Positions 50,486 to 59,939 of a stretch of DNA of 64,000 nt are shown here, one piece after another. The notes under the pieces are model-generated. The model was given only the letters and a program-made list of their open reading frames with translations, was not told where the DNA came from and searched no databases. Origin of the DNA: Verrucomicrobiota bacterium (GTDB lineage: Bacteria; Verrucomicrobiota; Verrucomicrobiia; JADLBR01); assembly GCA_029560585.1 (NCBI GenBank), contig JAKQKQ010000246.1, positions 1-64,000 on the forward strand, given 5' to 3'. Position 1 is the first letter of the stretch, and each line of letters begins with the position of its first letter. Made by a program: the position numbers and the translations under genes.

Positions 50486-52558
50486 ATGAGCTCATCGATG
50501 CATCGGCGCCAGTTCGTCAAGAGATTCAGCGGCATGTCGCTCTTTGGCGCGGCGGTTTCCTCCGGCGCCGCGCGCGCCGCGGCCACCACGCAGGACGGCA
50601 AGGGCGGCCAGAGCGCACGCCCCACGACAACCACGCCCTGCTACTGGGCCTGGTGGGGCTGGGAGCCGATCGATCATAATCGCAGGGTGGGCGGCACGGC
50701 CGGTGCCGTGGATGCGAGCGCATGGTGGCTCACGTCGTGGTATGACCGTCTCCACAGCGAGGATTTGGTCAAACTGATGGCGGACGTCGGCATAAATCTG
50801 GCCGTCACCCATTTCTTCAAGGGCTTCGGCCTGAAACACGAGCACGCCCAGCAACAGCGCACGGCCGAACTGGTCCGATATGCCCACCGGCACGGGATCC
50901 GTGTCCTCGGCTATTGCCAGTCCAACTCGCTGTATTACGAGACATTCCTTGCGGAAGAACCCGGTGCCGCCGACTGGGTCCAGCGCGACCCGGACGGCAA
51001 GCCGGGCATTTGGGGCGCAAAGTACTATCGCTGGACGCCGTGCATCCACAGTCCAGAATTCCGCGCGTACCTGAAGAAAGCCATCCGCCTGGGACTTGAG
51101 GAGGTCGGCCTCGATGGCCTGAACTTTGACAACAGCTACAGTGGGCCGTGCTACTGCGACCGGTGCGAGGGCCGCTTCCGCCGGTGGCTCGCCGAAAGGT
51201 ATCCGCAACCCATCGAAGTCTTTGGTATCGCGTCATTCGACCACGTGCGCCAGCCACCCATGCCAACCTCCACTGGCCGGATCGAGGACCCGCTGGTCCG
51301 GGCGTGGGTCCGGTGGCGATGCGAGAGCCTCGGCGAATATCTGGGCGATATTACGGGCTACGCGCGCAGCCTGCGCCCAGACACGATATTGCTGGCGAAC
51401 CCTTCCCACCCCGTCTCGGCCGGCGGGCCATTGCGCAGGAGCGTCTGGCCCACCCTGGTGGGGCGACACCTCGATCTGATGATCGCAGAGAACTCCGCTT
51501 CACCCGATATCGTCGATGGCGCGCTCATATCCCAGATTCGCGCCTACAAACAGGGCAATGCGGTGGGTTATCGTGCCGTCTCGACAACCTGGGCCGGCAG
51601 TTTGGGACGTGAGGCCTCTGATGACGCCTCGTCCGCACTTCCCCAAACACCGACGACTGTGCGCCTGCAGGTCGCCGAGGCCGCCGCCAACGGGGGCGTG
51701 CCGGGCGCAAACTGGGCCGTGCGCCCGCTCGGCGACGGCAATCGCATGCGGATTGACCGCGATGATCTGCGCGATGCCCTGCGCCAATATCTGGACTTCG
51801 TGCGCAAGGAGGAGAGCATCATCCTCGGCGCTCGGCCCGTTCGCGACGTGGCGGTGCTCCACACGTTCGCGTCTTTCGCCTTCGATGCCCAACTGGCATG
51901 GGACCGTGTCGCGGCCGCGGAGGAGATGCTGATCCGTGGCGGCTTCTCCTGGGAGGTGGCATTTGATGACAACCTGCGACTCGATGGGTTTTCCGTCCTG
52001 ATTTTGGCAGGGCAATCGCATCTCAGCGATGAGACGTGCGGCGCCCTGCGTGCCTTTGCGAAACAGGGTGGCGCCATCGTGATGCTGGGCGAAAACGGCC
52101 GCCGCGACGACGACGGACGCACGCCAGCCACTGACCGCCTCGGGGACATCCCGGCCTCAAACTTGATCCGCCTCGATGTCGGCCCCGCCCGTGGCTCCGC
52201 CGAGAAACGGCACGCCGTGTGCGTCCGATTGCCGGATAACTGGAAACAGATCGTCCAGGCGATCAAAGGGGCGGCCAAGGGGCGATTGTCGGTACATTTG
52301 CGCGACGCGAGCGAGGTGGCCATGAACACTCGCGAAACCAACGACGGTCGCCTGATCGTGCATCTGGTGAATTATGCCGCGCCGCAGCCAACGCGCCCCC
52401 TGCAAGTGCAACTCGGCACCGCGTGGGGCAAAGCGGATTCCGTCCGGCTGCGGACGCCGGGATCTCCCGAGCGAACGCTGGCGCTCCGGCGCGAGGGCGC
52501 CCAGGTAGTCATCGACGTGCCGCCACTCGATGTCTACGGCATCCTGATCGTCGCCTGA
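50486..52558 (+). CDS. Tat-exported glycosidase-like protein
   Basis: 690 aa from 50486. The start shows MHRRQFVKRFSGMSLFGAAV, a twin-arginine signal. A (beta/alpha)8-type region follows with LMADVGINLAVTHFFKGFG, HRHGIRVLGYCQSNSLYYE, LGLEEVGLDGLNFDNSYSG and CYCDRCEGRFRRWLAERYPQ. This is reminiscent of glycoside hydrolases with a beta-galactosidase-like trimerisation domain (about 440-560, VLILAGQSHLSDETCGALRA). The Asp in DGLNFDNS could be catalytic. It follows two propeller genes, so it likely acts on a shared polysaccharide. The family is not fixed. Confidence 0.65.
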   Translation: MSSSMHRRQFVKRFSGMSLFGAAVSSGAARAAATTQDGKGGQSARPTTTTPCYWAWWGWEPIDHNRRVGGTAGAVDASAWWLTSWYDRLHSEDLVKLMADVGINLAVTHFFKGFGLKHEHAQQQRTAELVRYAHRHGIRVLGYCQSNSLYYETFLAEEPGAADWVQRDPDGKPGIWGAKYYRWTPCIHSPEFRAYLKKAIRLGLEEVGLDGLNFDNSYSGPCYCDRCEGRFRRWLAERYPQPIEVFGIASFDHVRQPPMPTSTGRIEDPLVRAWVRWRCESLGEYLGDITGYARSLRPDTILLANPSHPVSAGGPLRRSVWPTLVGRHLDLMIAENSASPDIVDGALISQIRAYKQGNAVGYRAVSTTWAGSLGREASDDASSALPQTPTTVRLQVAEAAANGGVPGANWAVRPLGDGNRMRIDRDDLRDALRQYLDFVRKEESIILGARPVRDVAVLHTFASFAFDAQLAWDRVAAAEEMLIRGGFSWEVAFDDNLRLDGFSVLILAGQSHLSDETCGALRAFAKQGGAIVMLGENGRRDDDGRTPATDRLGDIPASNLIRLDVGPARGSAEKRHAVCVRLPDNWKQIVQAIKGAAKGRLSVHLRDASEVAMNTRETNDGRLIVHLVNYAAPQPTRPLQVQLGTAWGKADSVRLRTPGSPERTLALRREGAQVVIDVPPLDVYGILIVA

Positions 52559-52635
52559 CAAGTGGCGCGGTTTTCCCAAACCTGATCGAAAACGCGCCGC
52601 ATCATTCATGTGGAAACTTCTGAGGGCGGGGCCGT

Positions 52636-52789
52636 TTTTGGACTGCGGTGGCAGAGTCCGGCAACCGCCGGACGGCGACACCGCTTTTGCCTCCGGCGGA
52701 GCCGAAAACGATGGTCCCGGCTCGCGCTTCGCGCGCTTCCAAAGCGGTGGCGCCGCCCCGATCCGGAGCTCTGCCACCGCAGTCCAAAA
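52636..52789. repeat. Palindromic repeat element with 21-bp terminal inverted repeats
   Basis: TTTTGGACTGCGGTGGCAGA+G at 52636-52656 is repeated as a perfect inverse at 52769-52789. Internally GGCGACACCGCTTT (near 52673) and AAAGCGGTGGCGCC (near 52741) are near-inverse. Flanks on both sides also match the element at about 56.7-57.3 kb, so the full repeat is longer (about 52590-52860). It carries no gene and is a MITE- or REPIN-like element. Confidence 0.8.
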
Positions 52790-52856
52790 CCCTCCCGGCC
52801 CGGATCCTGGGTCGGGGCACGAGCCGCGCCCGCGAACAGTGGCCTAAAGTTTCAGG

Positions 52857-53732
52857 TCAGAAACCGATCGCTTCGATCAGAACCTGGCTTGCCTCTCCGG
52901 CGCGCCTTCGCGCATCGCGCAGCATCCGCCGCCAGCCCGGCACGAGAAACCGCGGGTGCTTCAACATGTCGAGCGCGTATCGGCCCGTGGCCTGTGACAG
53001 ATCCACCGTGGCGACCACCACGGCCTCCCCGCGATTCCCCGCCCACGCAAGCGTGCTCATGTCGGGCGCGACGATCTTGGAATCCCCTGCAGACCAGCGC
53101 CCGCCGCCCTGCGGCCCGACGGTGTTCGCAAATACGTAGTAGATGGCATTCTCGAACGCGCGCGACACGACCCCGTCGCGCCCCCCGCGCTTCGAACGAC
53201 TCACCGCGAGCGCATCCAAACCCGCGTTCGGATGGAATAGCACCCTGGCGCCCATCATGACCGGCAGGCGCACCAGCTCCGGGTAGCGTCGCTCATGGCA
53301 AATGATCGACGTCGAGGGCACGCCGTCGATTTCGAACAGGGAAACGGCGTCGCCGGGCGAGAAGCTCTCCCGGTCCCCCGCCGTCAGCTGGCACTTCGCG
53401 TACGCATGCGTCGGCCGACCGCCGCGATCAAAAACGACCATCCCATTGAACCGCTTGCGCCCAAGAATGATCGGCGCACCCAACAGCACGTGGATCCCGT
53501 GTGCTTTCGCGATCGCGCCCGCGTCGCGCAGCCCCGCACGCACGTCTCCGGGTCGCACCCCGCGCCAATCGATCGCGTAGCCCGTCAGCGCGCATTCGGG
53601 GAACAGGATCGCGTCCGCACGATTCCGCCTCGCGCGGGCAACCGCCGCCTCGATCTTTGCCAGATTGCGGGTGATCGAGCCCGCGTGATTCAATTGCGCC
53701 GAAGCGATTCGCAGCTTCTTTCCCGCCATCAT
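52857..53732 (-). CDS. Nitrilase-superfamily carbon-nitrogen hydrolase
   Basis: 291 aa. The catalytic triad is visible: Glu46 in AILFPECALTGY, Lys113 in YAKCQL, Cys145 in SIICHERRYPE. Such enzymes cleave amides or nitriles. The start overlaps the phosphoesterase stop (ATGA). No signal peptide, so cytoplasmic. The substrate is unknown. Confidence 0.85.
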   Translation of the reverse strand: MMAGKKLRIASAQLNHAGSITRNLAKIEAAVARARRNRADAILFPECALTGYAIDWRGVRPGDVRAGLRDAGAIAKAHGIHVLLGAPIILGRKRFNGMVVFDRGGRPTHAYAKCQLTAGDRESFSPGDAVSLFEIDGVPSTSIICHERRYPELVRLPVMMGARVLFHPNAGLDALAVSRSKRGGRDGVVSRAFENAIYYVFANTVGPQGGGRWSAGDSKIVAPDMSTLAWAGNRGEAVVVATVDLSQATGRYALDMLKHPRFLVPGWRRMLRDARRRAGEASQVLIEAIGF

Positions 53733-54589
53733 CTTCCAATTGCTCCTAGCGCCAACACCCGGTCCGGTTCCGCGCCAAAACCGTCTTCGATGATCCGGTC
53801 GGAAAACACCGCAAAGAGCGCGAAATCCGGGACGGCCCTCGACTCGACGAGGCCCTTGAGCGTCACGTGATGAATCCCAGCGCGCTCAAAATAGCCACCC
53901 GCATGGTCGTGCCCGGCGATCCATGCCGCGACGCACCCCGCCCCTTCGAGCACCGGCAGCACCGAATCCCCATTCTTCAACCGATGGTTTCGAGCCGCCT
54001 CTTTCAGCAAGGCATAATGGCAGAACACGATTACCCGCTCTCCCGCTTTCGCCGCCTCGGCCAGCCTCTCCCCCAACCACGCGATCTGCTCCGGCGACAT
54101 GATCTCATACCCGGCGTCGTTGCCATCCAGCACCAGAAACCGCCACCCCTTCGCGGCGGCGGAAGTGAACTCGTAATAGAAACATTCTCGCCCCAGCTCC
54201 CGCGTCACGAATTCCTTTCCCGCGCGCAGGCAGTGATTGCCCAGGACGTGGTACAGCGGCGCGCCGATACCACGCAGCACGAGCAGCACCCTCGACGCCT
54301 CGACCCGCGTCTTCTCTCGGTCCACGTCCTCGCCATTCTCCTTCTCGTAACCGTCGTACAGGTCGCCGCATTGCACAACGAACGCCGGCCGCTCCGCGTT
54401 GAACTTCTCCACGCACCGCGGCAGTAGCTCCAGCGCCTGCCTGTACTGCCGCTTGCCCTTCGTTTCCTTGTCCCCGTATTGGATGTCGCTCACCGCCCCA
54501 AAGGTGAACAGCGGTTCTCCGCCCGACGCCAGAGCCGCGGCGCACAACAGCCACACCAGGCACAAAGGGCGCACGAGGAACCAGTCCAT
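53729..54589 (-). CDS. Exported metallophosphoesterase, ADPRibase-Mn-like
   Basis: 286 aa from 54589, giving MDWFLVRPLCLVWLLCAAAL, a signal peptide or lipoprotein-like signal. Metal motifs: VSDIQYGDK, CGDLYDG, GNHC, FCHYAL and GHDHAGG. The DIQYGDK with following YRQALELLP is like ADP-ribose/CDP-alcohol diphosphatases. Upstream ATG at 54643 would remove the signal. It forms a two-gene unit with the nitrilase. Confidence 0.75.
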   Translation of the reverse strand: MDWFLVRPLCLVWLLCAAALASGGEPLFTFGAVSDIQYGDKETKGKRQYRQALELLPRCVEKFNAERPAFVVQCGDLYDGYEKENGEDVDREKTRVEASRVLLVLRGIGAPLYHVLGNHCLRAGKEFVTRELGRECFYYEFTSAAAKGWRFLVLDGNDAGYEIMSPEQIAWLGERLAEAAKAGERVIVFCHYALLKEAARNHRLKNGDSVLPVLEGAGCVAAWIAGHDHAGGYFERAGIHHVTLKGLVESRAVPDFALFAVFSDRIIEDGFGAEPDRVLALGAIGR

Positions 54590-54831
54590 GTGCGCATGCT
54601 CCCGCGCCACGGCGGCCCAAGTCAATTCGATACGATGGCGCATCGGTCATGGGCTGTGTCTTCATCTGCATGCCCAGGGCCGTGAGGCCGACGATTATGT
54701 CCGCCAGTCCACGACGCGGTCACGCCCTGTGACCACCAGCTCGAAAATGGGAAGTCCTGCAGGCCGAGCGGCAAGGCCCACGCTAGAAATTCCACGTTGT
54801 CCACCGCGGGCCGCCGCGCCAAACTGCCGCA

Positions 54832-56709
54832 ATGACGCGCACGATTCTCTGCCTGATGGGACTAGTGGGTTTGCCTTCCATTTCCATGGCCGCCGAGAAG
54901 CCCAATATCCTCTGGATCACCTGCGAGGACATCTGCCCCATGCTGGGCTGCTATGGTGACGCGTACGCGAGGACCCCCAATCTCGATGCGCTGGCGGCGC
55001 GAGGCTCCCGCTACACGCGGGCGTGCTCAACTGCCCCGGTGTGCGCCCCGGCGCGCACCGCGCTGATCACGGGCATGTATCCGCCATCGCTCGGCGCGCA
55101 ACACATGCGCAGCATGGTGCCCCTGCCACCGGGCATGAAGCTCTATCCGGGGCACCTCCGCGAGGCGGGCTACTACTGCACCAACAACAGCAAGGAAGAT
55201 TACAATGTCGCGAAACCCGAAGGCACATGGGACGAGAGTTCCAAGAAAGCCCATTGGCGCAACAGGCCCGAGGGGAAACCTTTCTTCGCCGTGTTCAATC
55301 TGGAGATCACGCACGAGAGCCAGCTCCGCAACGCGATCGATCCAAAGGACAAGATCCACGATCCGGCCAAGGCACGCGTGCCCGCGTATCACCCGGACAC
55401 CCCCGAGGTGCGCGCGAACTGGGCGCAGCACTACGACCGTATCACGATGATGGACGCCCAGGCGGGAAAACTGATCAAGGAGATCGAGGACGCCGGCCTT
55501 GCGAAGGACACGATCATTTTCTTCTACGGCGATAACGGGTGCGGGATGCCCCGCGGCAAGCGCTGGCTGTACGAGCTGGGCCTCCGGGTCCCCCTGATCA
55601 TCCACGTGCCGGAGAAATTTGCGACGCTGGCACCCGAGGGCTACCGCCCCGGCGGCACGTGCGATCGCCTGGTCGGCTTCGTGGATTTCGCCCCCACGGT
55701 CATCAGCCTCGCGGGCCAGAAACCACCCCAAAATATGCAGGGCCGAGCCTTCATGGGACCCCATGCGGCGCAGGCACGCAGCTTCAACTTCGGGTTCCGC
55801 AACCGCATGGATGAGCGCTTCGATTTCTCGCGGTCCGCGGAGGATGGTCGCTGGCTCTACATCCGCAACTTCATGCCCCAGGTACCCCAGGGACAGTATC
55901 TCGCCTACATGTTCCAGACCCAGACCACCCAGGTCTGGAAACGGCTCTTCGACGAGGGGAAACTAACGCCCGCGCAATCGTCGTTCTGGTTGCCCAAGCC
56001 GGTGGAAGAACTCTACGACCTCGCGGCCGACCGCGACCAGATCAACAACCTCGCGTCTTCGGATTCGGCAGACGCCAGGGCCGCGCTGGGGCGCATGCGC
56101 CAAGCGCTCGACGCACAACTCCGCGATACCCGCGATCTGGGTTTCGTGCCAGAGGCCGAAATGCACCGGCGCGCCGCAGCGTTCGGCAACCCCTTTGCCC
56201 TGGGCCATGACCCGAAGGGCCTCGCCTTCGACCGGATCGTGGACGCCGCCTACAGGGCCAGCGACACCTCCCAGGCAAGCGCCTCGGACATGGTCGCCCT
56301 GCTCGGCGATGCGGAACCCGTCGTCCGATACTGGGGCGTCCTCGGCCTGATCATCCGCGGCGGCGATGCCGCAAAAGCCGCAGGCCCGCAACTTCGGCCG
56401 CTGCTCAAGGACGAATCCCCCAGCGTGCAGATCCTGGCCGCGGAAGCCCTCGGCCGCTTTGGCGGTACGTCGGACCTCGCCCCCGCGATGGAGACACTAA
56501 TGACCCATGCGGACATGACATCATCCTCGGACCCCTATCGCTCCAATGAGGCGCTCAACGCCATCGATCACCTGGGCGACAAGGCCAAGCCCCTCGCCGC
56601 GCGGATCAAGGCGCTGCCGCGAAAACCACCGGGGGCCGACGGCAAAGGCCGCGCCGCAGCTTACCCCGCCCGCATGTTGGATTATTTGATCCCGCGGCTC
56701 GGCGAATGA
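54832..56709 (+). CDS. Sulfatase with C-terminal HEAT-like repeats
   Basis: 625 aa. MTRTILCLMGLVGLPSISMA is a signal peptide. Formylglycine motif CAPAR with Cys71 in STAPVCAPARTALITGMYPP. Further sulfatase marks: ILWITCEDICPMLGCYGD, FFYGDNGCGMPRGKRWLYE, TVISLAGQKPPQ. The C-terminal 160 residues (ASDMVALLGDAEPVVRYWGV, SVQILAAEALGRFG) are HEAT-like. Needs a formylglycine-generating enzyme elsewhere. Expected to release sulfate from polysaccharides. Confidence 0.88.
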   Translation: MTRTILCLMGLVGLPSISMAAEKPNILWITCEDICPMLGCYGDAYARTPNLDALAARGSRYTRACSTAPVCAPARTALITGMYPPSLGAQHMRSMVPLPPGMKLYPGHLREAGYYCTNNSKEDYNVAKPEGTWDESSKKAHWRNRPEGKPFFAVFNLEITHESQLRNAIDPKDKIHDPAKARVPAYHPDTPEVRANWAQHYDRITMMDAQAGKLIKEIEDAGLAKDTIIFFYGDNGCGMPRGKRWLYELGLRVPLIIHVPEKFATLAPEGYRPGGTCDRLVGFVDFAPTVISLAGQKPPQNMQGRAFMGPHAAQARSFNFGFRNRMDERFDFSRSAEDGRWLYIRNFMPQVPQGQYLAYMFQTQTTQVWKRLFDEGKLTPAQSSFWLPKPVEELYDLAADRDQINNLASSDSADARAALGRMRQALDAQLRDTRDLGFVPEAEMHRRAAAFGNPFALGHDPKGLAFDRIVDAAYRASDTSQASASDMVALLGDAEPVVRYWGVLGLIIRGGDAAKAAGPQLRPLLKDESPSVQILAAEALGRFGGTSDLAPAMETLMTHADMTSSSDPYRSNEALNAIDHLGDKAKPLAARIKALPRKPPGADGKGRAAAYPARMLDYLIPRLGE

Positions 56710-57370
56710 GTTCACCACTTGCCAGAAACTTCAGGCGGCGTTCGCGGGTGCCGGGCGGGCACCCGCGTCCGCAAGCCCAGCCTGCAGCAACAGCCGGTGT
56801 CAGCGGGCAAGCATCGCTGGACGGCGAGCGGATCACGCCCTGACCCAAGATCCAGGCCGGGAAGATTTCGGACTGCGGTGGCAGAGTCCGGCAACCGCCG
56901 GACGGCGCTACCGCTTTGGCAGCGCGCGAAGCGTGAGCCTGGCCATCGGCCTCGGCCTCGGCCGAGGCTAACCCGGACATTTCACAGCCTGCCGGCTGTG
57001 AAGTTCCGGGCTCTGGGAAAACCGCGCCATGAAAGCCATTTATTGGGAAAGGTCAGGCAAAGACTGGGTTTTTTCGCGGTTGCAGAGTGTGTATCGCGGA
57101 TCGATGGCCCCAGACCCTCCAAAATCGCGTTTTTCGGAGCGCGGTTTTCCTCTGAGCCTGCATATTTTACGCGGAAGCGTGAAATATGCAGGCTAAAGCG
57201 GTGGCGTCGCTTCGCTTTGCCCCCGCAGTCCAAAACGGCCCCGTCCTGGAAAGTTTCACCCTGAATGATCCGGCGCGTCCGCGCGCCGACGGCGGCGCTG
57301 ATTCGAAAATTCAGATGCCGGGCAGTAGGATCCTGCTTGCAGGCGATCCGGATCGCGCGCAAGCGCGCTC
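56710..57370. repeat. Non-coding region with split copy of palindromic element and a REP
   Basis: Left part of the 52.6-kb repeat (opposite flanks) at about 56720-56950, with GGACTGCGGTGGCAGAGTCC at 56870; its right half recurs at about 57194-57290 (AAAGCGGTGGCGTCGC, CGCAGTCCAAAACGGCC). The 245 bases between are extra sequence. A 50-base multi-stem REP at 57325-57374 (GTAGGA ... TCCTAC, with CCTGC-TT-GCAGG, GATCCGGATC and GCGCGC-AA-GCGCGC) follows at the edge of the next gene. Confidence 0.7.
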
Positions 57371-58465
57371 CTACGTCTCACTTTCAGCCCCGGTGGCGCC
57401 CCTGTCCGCGGCACGGATGCGGCGCACGATCGGGCCAAACGGCAGGCGATAGCGCGCGAGCTTGTCGACGAGGACGCGCGGCCAATCGTCGGCGAACTGC
57501 CTCGGCCTGCCTTCCTCGCGGCAGATTCGATCCACCAGATCGAACAGGTTCGCACGATGTTCGCGGAGTCGCCCCAGGGTGCGCGAGCGAATCTCCTCCG
57601 GCGGCACCGGGCAGGCGGCCATCCGACGGACACCCTCGGCCACGGCGGCGGAAACGGGCTCCACGATCGCGGTGTAGTCTGGATCGTAGAACTGGTCTCG
57701 CCCACCGGCGCTCGGCGTGGATACGACTGGCAGTCCCGCCAACAGGTATTGCATGCTGGCATACATGCCGCCCTCGATCGCAGAAAGGCATAGGCCAACC
57801 CGCGCCTCATTCAAATGACGATTGACCTCCTCGGGCTCCAACGACCTGTAGCGGGCCTCAAATGGAGAATTGCACCAGTGCGCGTGGGCCAGGCGACGAC
57901 GGATTTCCTCGGCATAGGGCGCATCGCCCGAATCCGAAACAGGTCCGGTGAGGAGGGCGAGTTTCCCCACCTTTTCGGCCAATTGGTGGCGCTTGAATGG
58001 CGACAGCCGGGCGTCGTAGATGGCGTCGTGCCGCTTCACGACACCGGGGATCGGGTGATACAGCGCCTCATCGACCAGTGCTGTATTGCTACAAAGAACA
58101 GCGGAGATGCCACGCTCGATCAGTTGCTCGCGCTGCCGGGGCGTGCACGCGAGGTAATGGATCCGGTGGCGCTCGAATCGTTTTCGTCTCCGGGAATAGA
58201 CGCGCTCAACTGCGTCGATCGCCTTGGGGGGATCCATGTCCCACGAGAAGGAGCAGATGATATGAAGAGGATGGTCGCGCAGCACCTCCTGCATCGGACT
58301 GATAAACGCCAGCGGGTCTTTCCGGTTGGTCCAATACAGGACGTGCAAGATGGGAGGATCATCCACCAGCAAATGCATCGCGCCGTCGGCGCGGCGCCAA
58401 CGGATCGCAAAATCCCTCCATCGGGGCAGGACGTATCGGGCAACGAGCTGGCGCGGAGAGGGCAT
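57371..58465 (-). CDS. Glycosyltransferase, GT4-like
   Basis: 364 aa from 58465 (MPSPRQLVARYVLPRWRDFA). A GT-B type C-terminal half is visible: EARVGLCLSAIEGGMYASMQ and LLAGLPVVSTPSAGGRDQFY, where Glu and Gly-rich loop bind the sugar nucleotide. The N-terminal half is less conserved. It is the third of a set of glycosyltransferases facing away from the divergent promoter region at 61.5 kb. It may transfer a sugar to a peptide or polysaccharide made nearby. Confidence 0.75.
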   Translation of the reverse strand: MPSPRQLVARYVLPRWRDFAIRWRRADGAMHLLVDDPPILHVLYWTNRKDPLAFISPMQEVLRDHPLHIICSFSWDMDPPKAIDAVERVYSRRRKRFERHRIHYLACTPRQREQLIERGISAVLCSNTALVDEALYHPIPGVVKRHDAIYDARLSPFKRHQLAEKVGKLALLTGPVSDSGDAPYAEEIRRRLAHAHWCNSPFEARYRSLEPEEVNRHLNEARVGLCLSAIEGGMYASMQYLLAGLPVVSTPSAGGRDQFYDPDYTAIVEPVSAAVAEGVRRMAACPVPPEEIRSRTLGRLREHRANLFDLVDRICREEGRPRQFADDWPRVLVDKLARYRLPFGPIVRRIRAADRGATGAESET

Positions 58466-58469
58466 GGAT

Positions 58470-59150
58470 CTAAACCTCGGCCGACCTTCCCCGCCGACGG
58501 TCGAGGACACCCTTGAGCAGGCGCGCGTACTCGGCGAACTCGGCCCGGCGTTCGCGGACCATGTTGCCCGAATGCACCCGCCGCCACAGCACCAGATCCG
58601 GCAAGATCCGATGCCTCAGCCCCGCATCGCGCGCCCGCGCAAACCAGTCGACGAATTCCCCTAGGCGCCGACCTGAATCGAATGGCCCGACTCGGACCAG
58701 CGAAGATCGGCGGCACAGCATGGCGGAGCATAGCACCGCCGGCCGCAGCTGGCCCAGGCGTGTCACCTCGGGCGGGTCCTCGGTGAAGCAATCGAATTGG
58801 CCAAGGGCCAAGTCAAGCGCGGGTTCTGAGGCGAGTGCCGCGGCGCGGCGCTCGAGGCTGTCCCCCGGCCAAAGATCGTCGCTGTCGAGAAAAGCGATCC
58901 ACTCGCCCGTGGCGGCGGCGACGCCCGCGTTGCGGGCCAAACTCAGCCCACCATTGCGTTGCACAATGACTCGGACCGGCGGCCCGAACGAGCGCGCCAC
59001 ATCCCCGGAACCGTCCGTCGAACCGTCGTCCACGACGACCACTTCCGATGGAACGAGGGATTGGGCGAGGGCGCTGGCGATCGCCTTGCGGAGGAGTCCG
59101 GCCCGATTGAACACGGGGACTACCACGCTGATCCGTGGCCCGTCGCTCAT
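58470..59150 (-). CDS. Family 2 glycosyltransferase
   Basis: 226 aa from 59150, ATGA overlap with the upstream stop. GT-A marks: ISVVVPVFNRAGLLRKAIAS, VVVVDDGSTDGSGD, RNGGLSLARNAGVAA, EWIAFLDSDDLW (DxD), and a C-terminal RRVHSGNM. The enzyme uses a sugar nucleotide and likely works with its neighbour at 59147. Confidence 0.85.
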   Translation of the reverse strand: MSDGPRISVVVPVFNRAGLLRKAIASALAQSLVPSEVVVVDDGSTDGSGDVARSFGPPVRVIVQRNGGLSLARNAGVAAATGEWIAFLDSDDLWPGDSLERRAAALASEPALDLALGQFDCFTEDPPEVTRLGQLRPAVLCSAMLCRRSSLVRVGPFDSGRRLGEFVDWFARARDAGLRHRILPDLVLWRRVHSGNMVRERRAEFAEYARLLKGVLDRRRGRSAEV

Positions 59151-59893
59151 CGGCGTTCCTCCCGAGATGACCCGGGTGGCAGATCCAGCTTCTGGAGGCG
59201 ATCCACGTTCCCGCCGGTGGCCGCCCTGCGGCGGGCCAGCGAGCGGTGCACCGCCTCGATGAACCCCTTGCGGGCGTGGTCCTGCCGCCGCGTCATGTTG
59301 CCCTCGTGCCGCCGATACAGGACCGCGACGCTGTCCAGCACGCGTATCGGCACGCCACATTCGCGAATGCGGTTGAACCAATCGACGTCCTCCGCGAACC
59401 GCATGTCCTCGCGCAGCGCGCCAACCCGATCGAAAACCGACCGCCGGTACAGGCCGCAGCCAAATACAAAGAGAAAGAAGGGTTCGACGATCTCCCTGCC
59501 GCCCGGGGCATCGGCCCTATCCCGAAAATATTGGAGGAGGCCAAGGACAACGTCCACCCCGCTGCCCGGTGCCATGTGCGGCCACTGGGCCGCGAGCCGA
59601 TCCGGCGTCCACAGGTCATCGGCATCGATGAACGAGAGCACTTCGCCGCGGGCAAGCTCAAGGCCGCGATTGCGCGCGGCCGCGGGTCCCGCGTTCGGCT
59701 GGCGCACGCATCGGAGATCCGGCCCGGCGAGGGATTCCAGCACCTCTGGCGTGCGGTCGGTCGAACCATCGTCCACCACGATGATCTCCATCGAAGGATG
59801 ACCCTGCGCGCGGACGCTACCGATGGCCTCGGCAATATGCCGCTCCCCATTAAAGATGGGGACAATCACGCTGAGTTGGGGGGCCGGGCTCAC
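59147..59893 (-). CDS. Family 2 glycosyltransferase
   Basis: 248 aa. SVIVPIFNGERHIAEAIGSV, IIVVDDGSTDRTPEVL, RNRGLELARGE, LSFIDADDLWTPDRL (DxD), VDWFNRIRECG (ED), RRHEGNM. Similar architecture to the next gene, a tandem duplicate pair. It follows the HPr-kinase-like gene by 46 bases. Confidence 0.87.
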   Translation of the reverse strand: MSPAPQLSVIVPIFNGERHIAEAIGSVRAQGHPSMEIIVVDDGSTDRTPEVLESLAGPDLRCVRQPNAGPAAARNRGLELARGEVLSFIDADDLWTPDRLAAQWPHMAPGSGVDVVLGLLQYFRDRADAPGGREIVEPFFLFVFGCGLYRRSVFDRVGALREDMRFAEDVDWFNRIRECGVPIRVLDSVAVLYRRHEGNMTRRQDHARKGFIEAVHRSLARRRAATGGNVDRLQKLDLPPGSSREERR

Positions 59894-59939
59894 TCCGTTG
59901 CGCCGTTTCCGATGTCTTGCCTCCGCCGACCCTGGGCGG

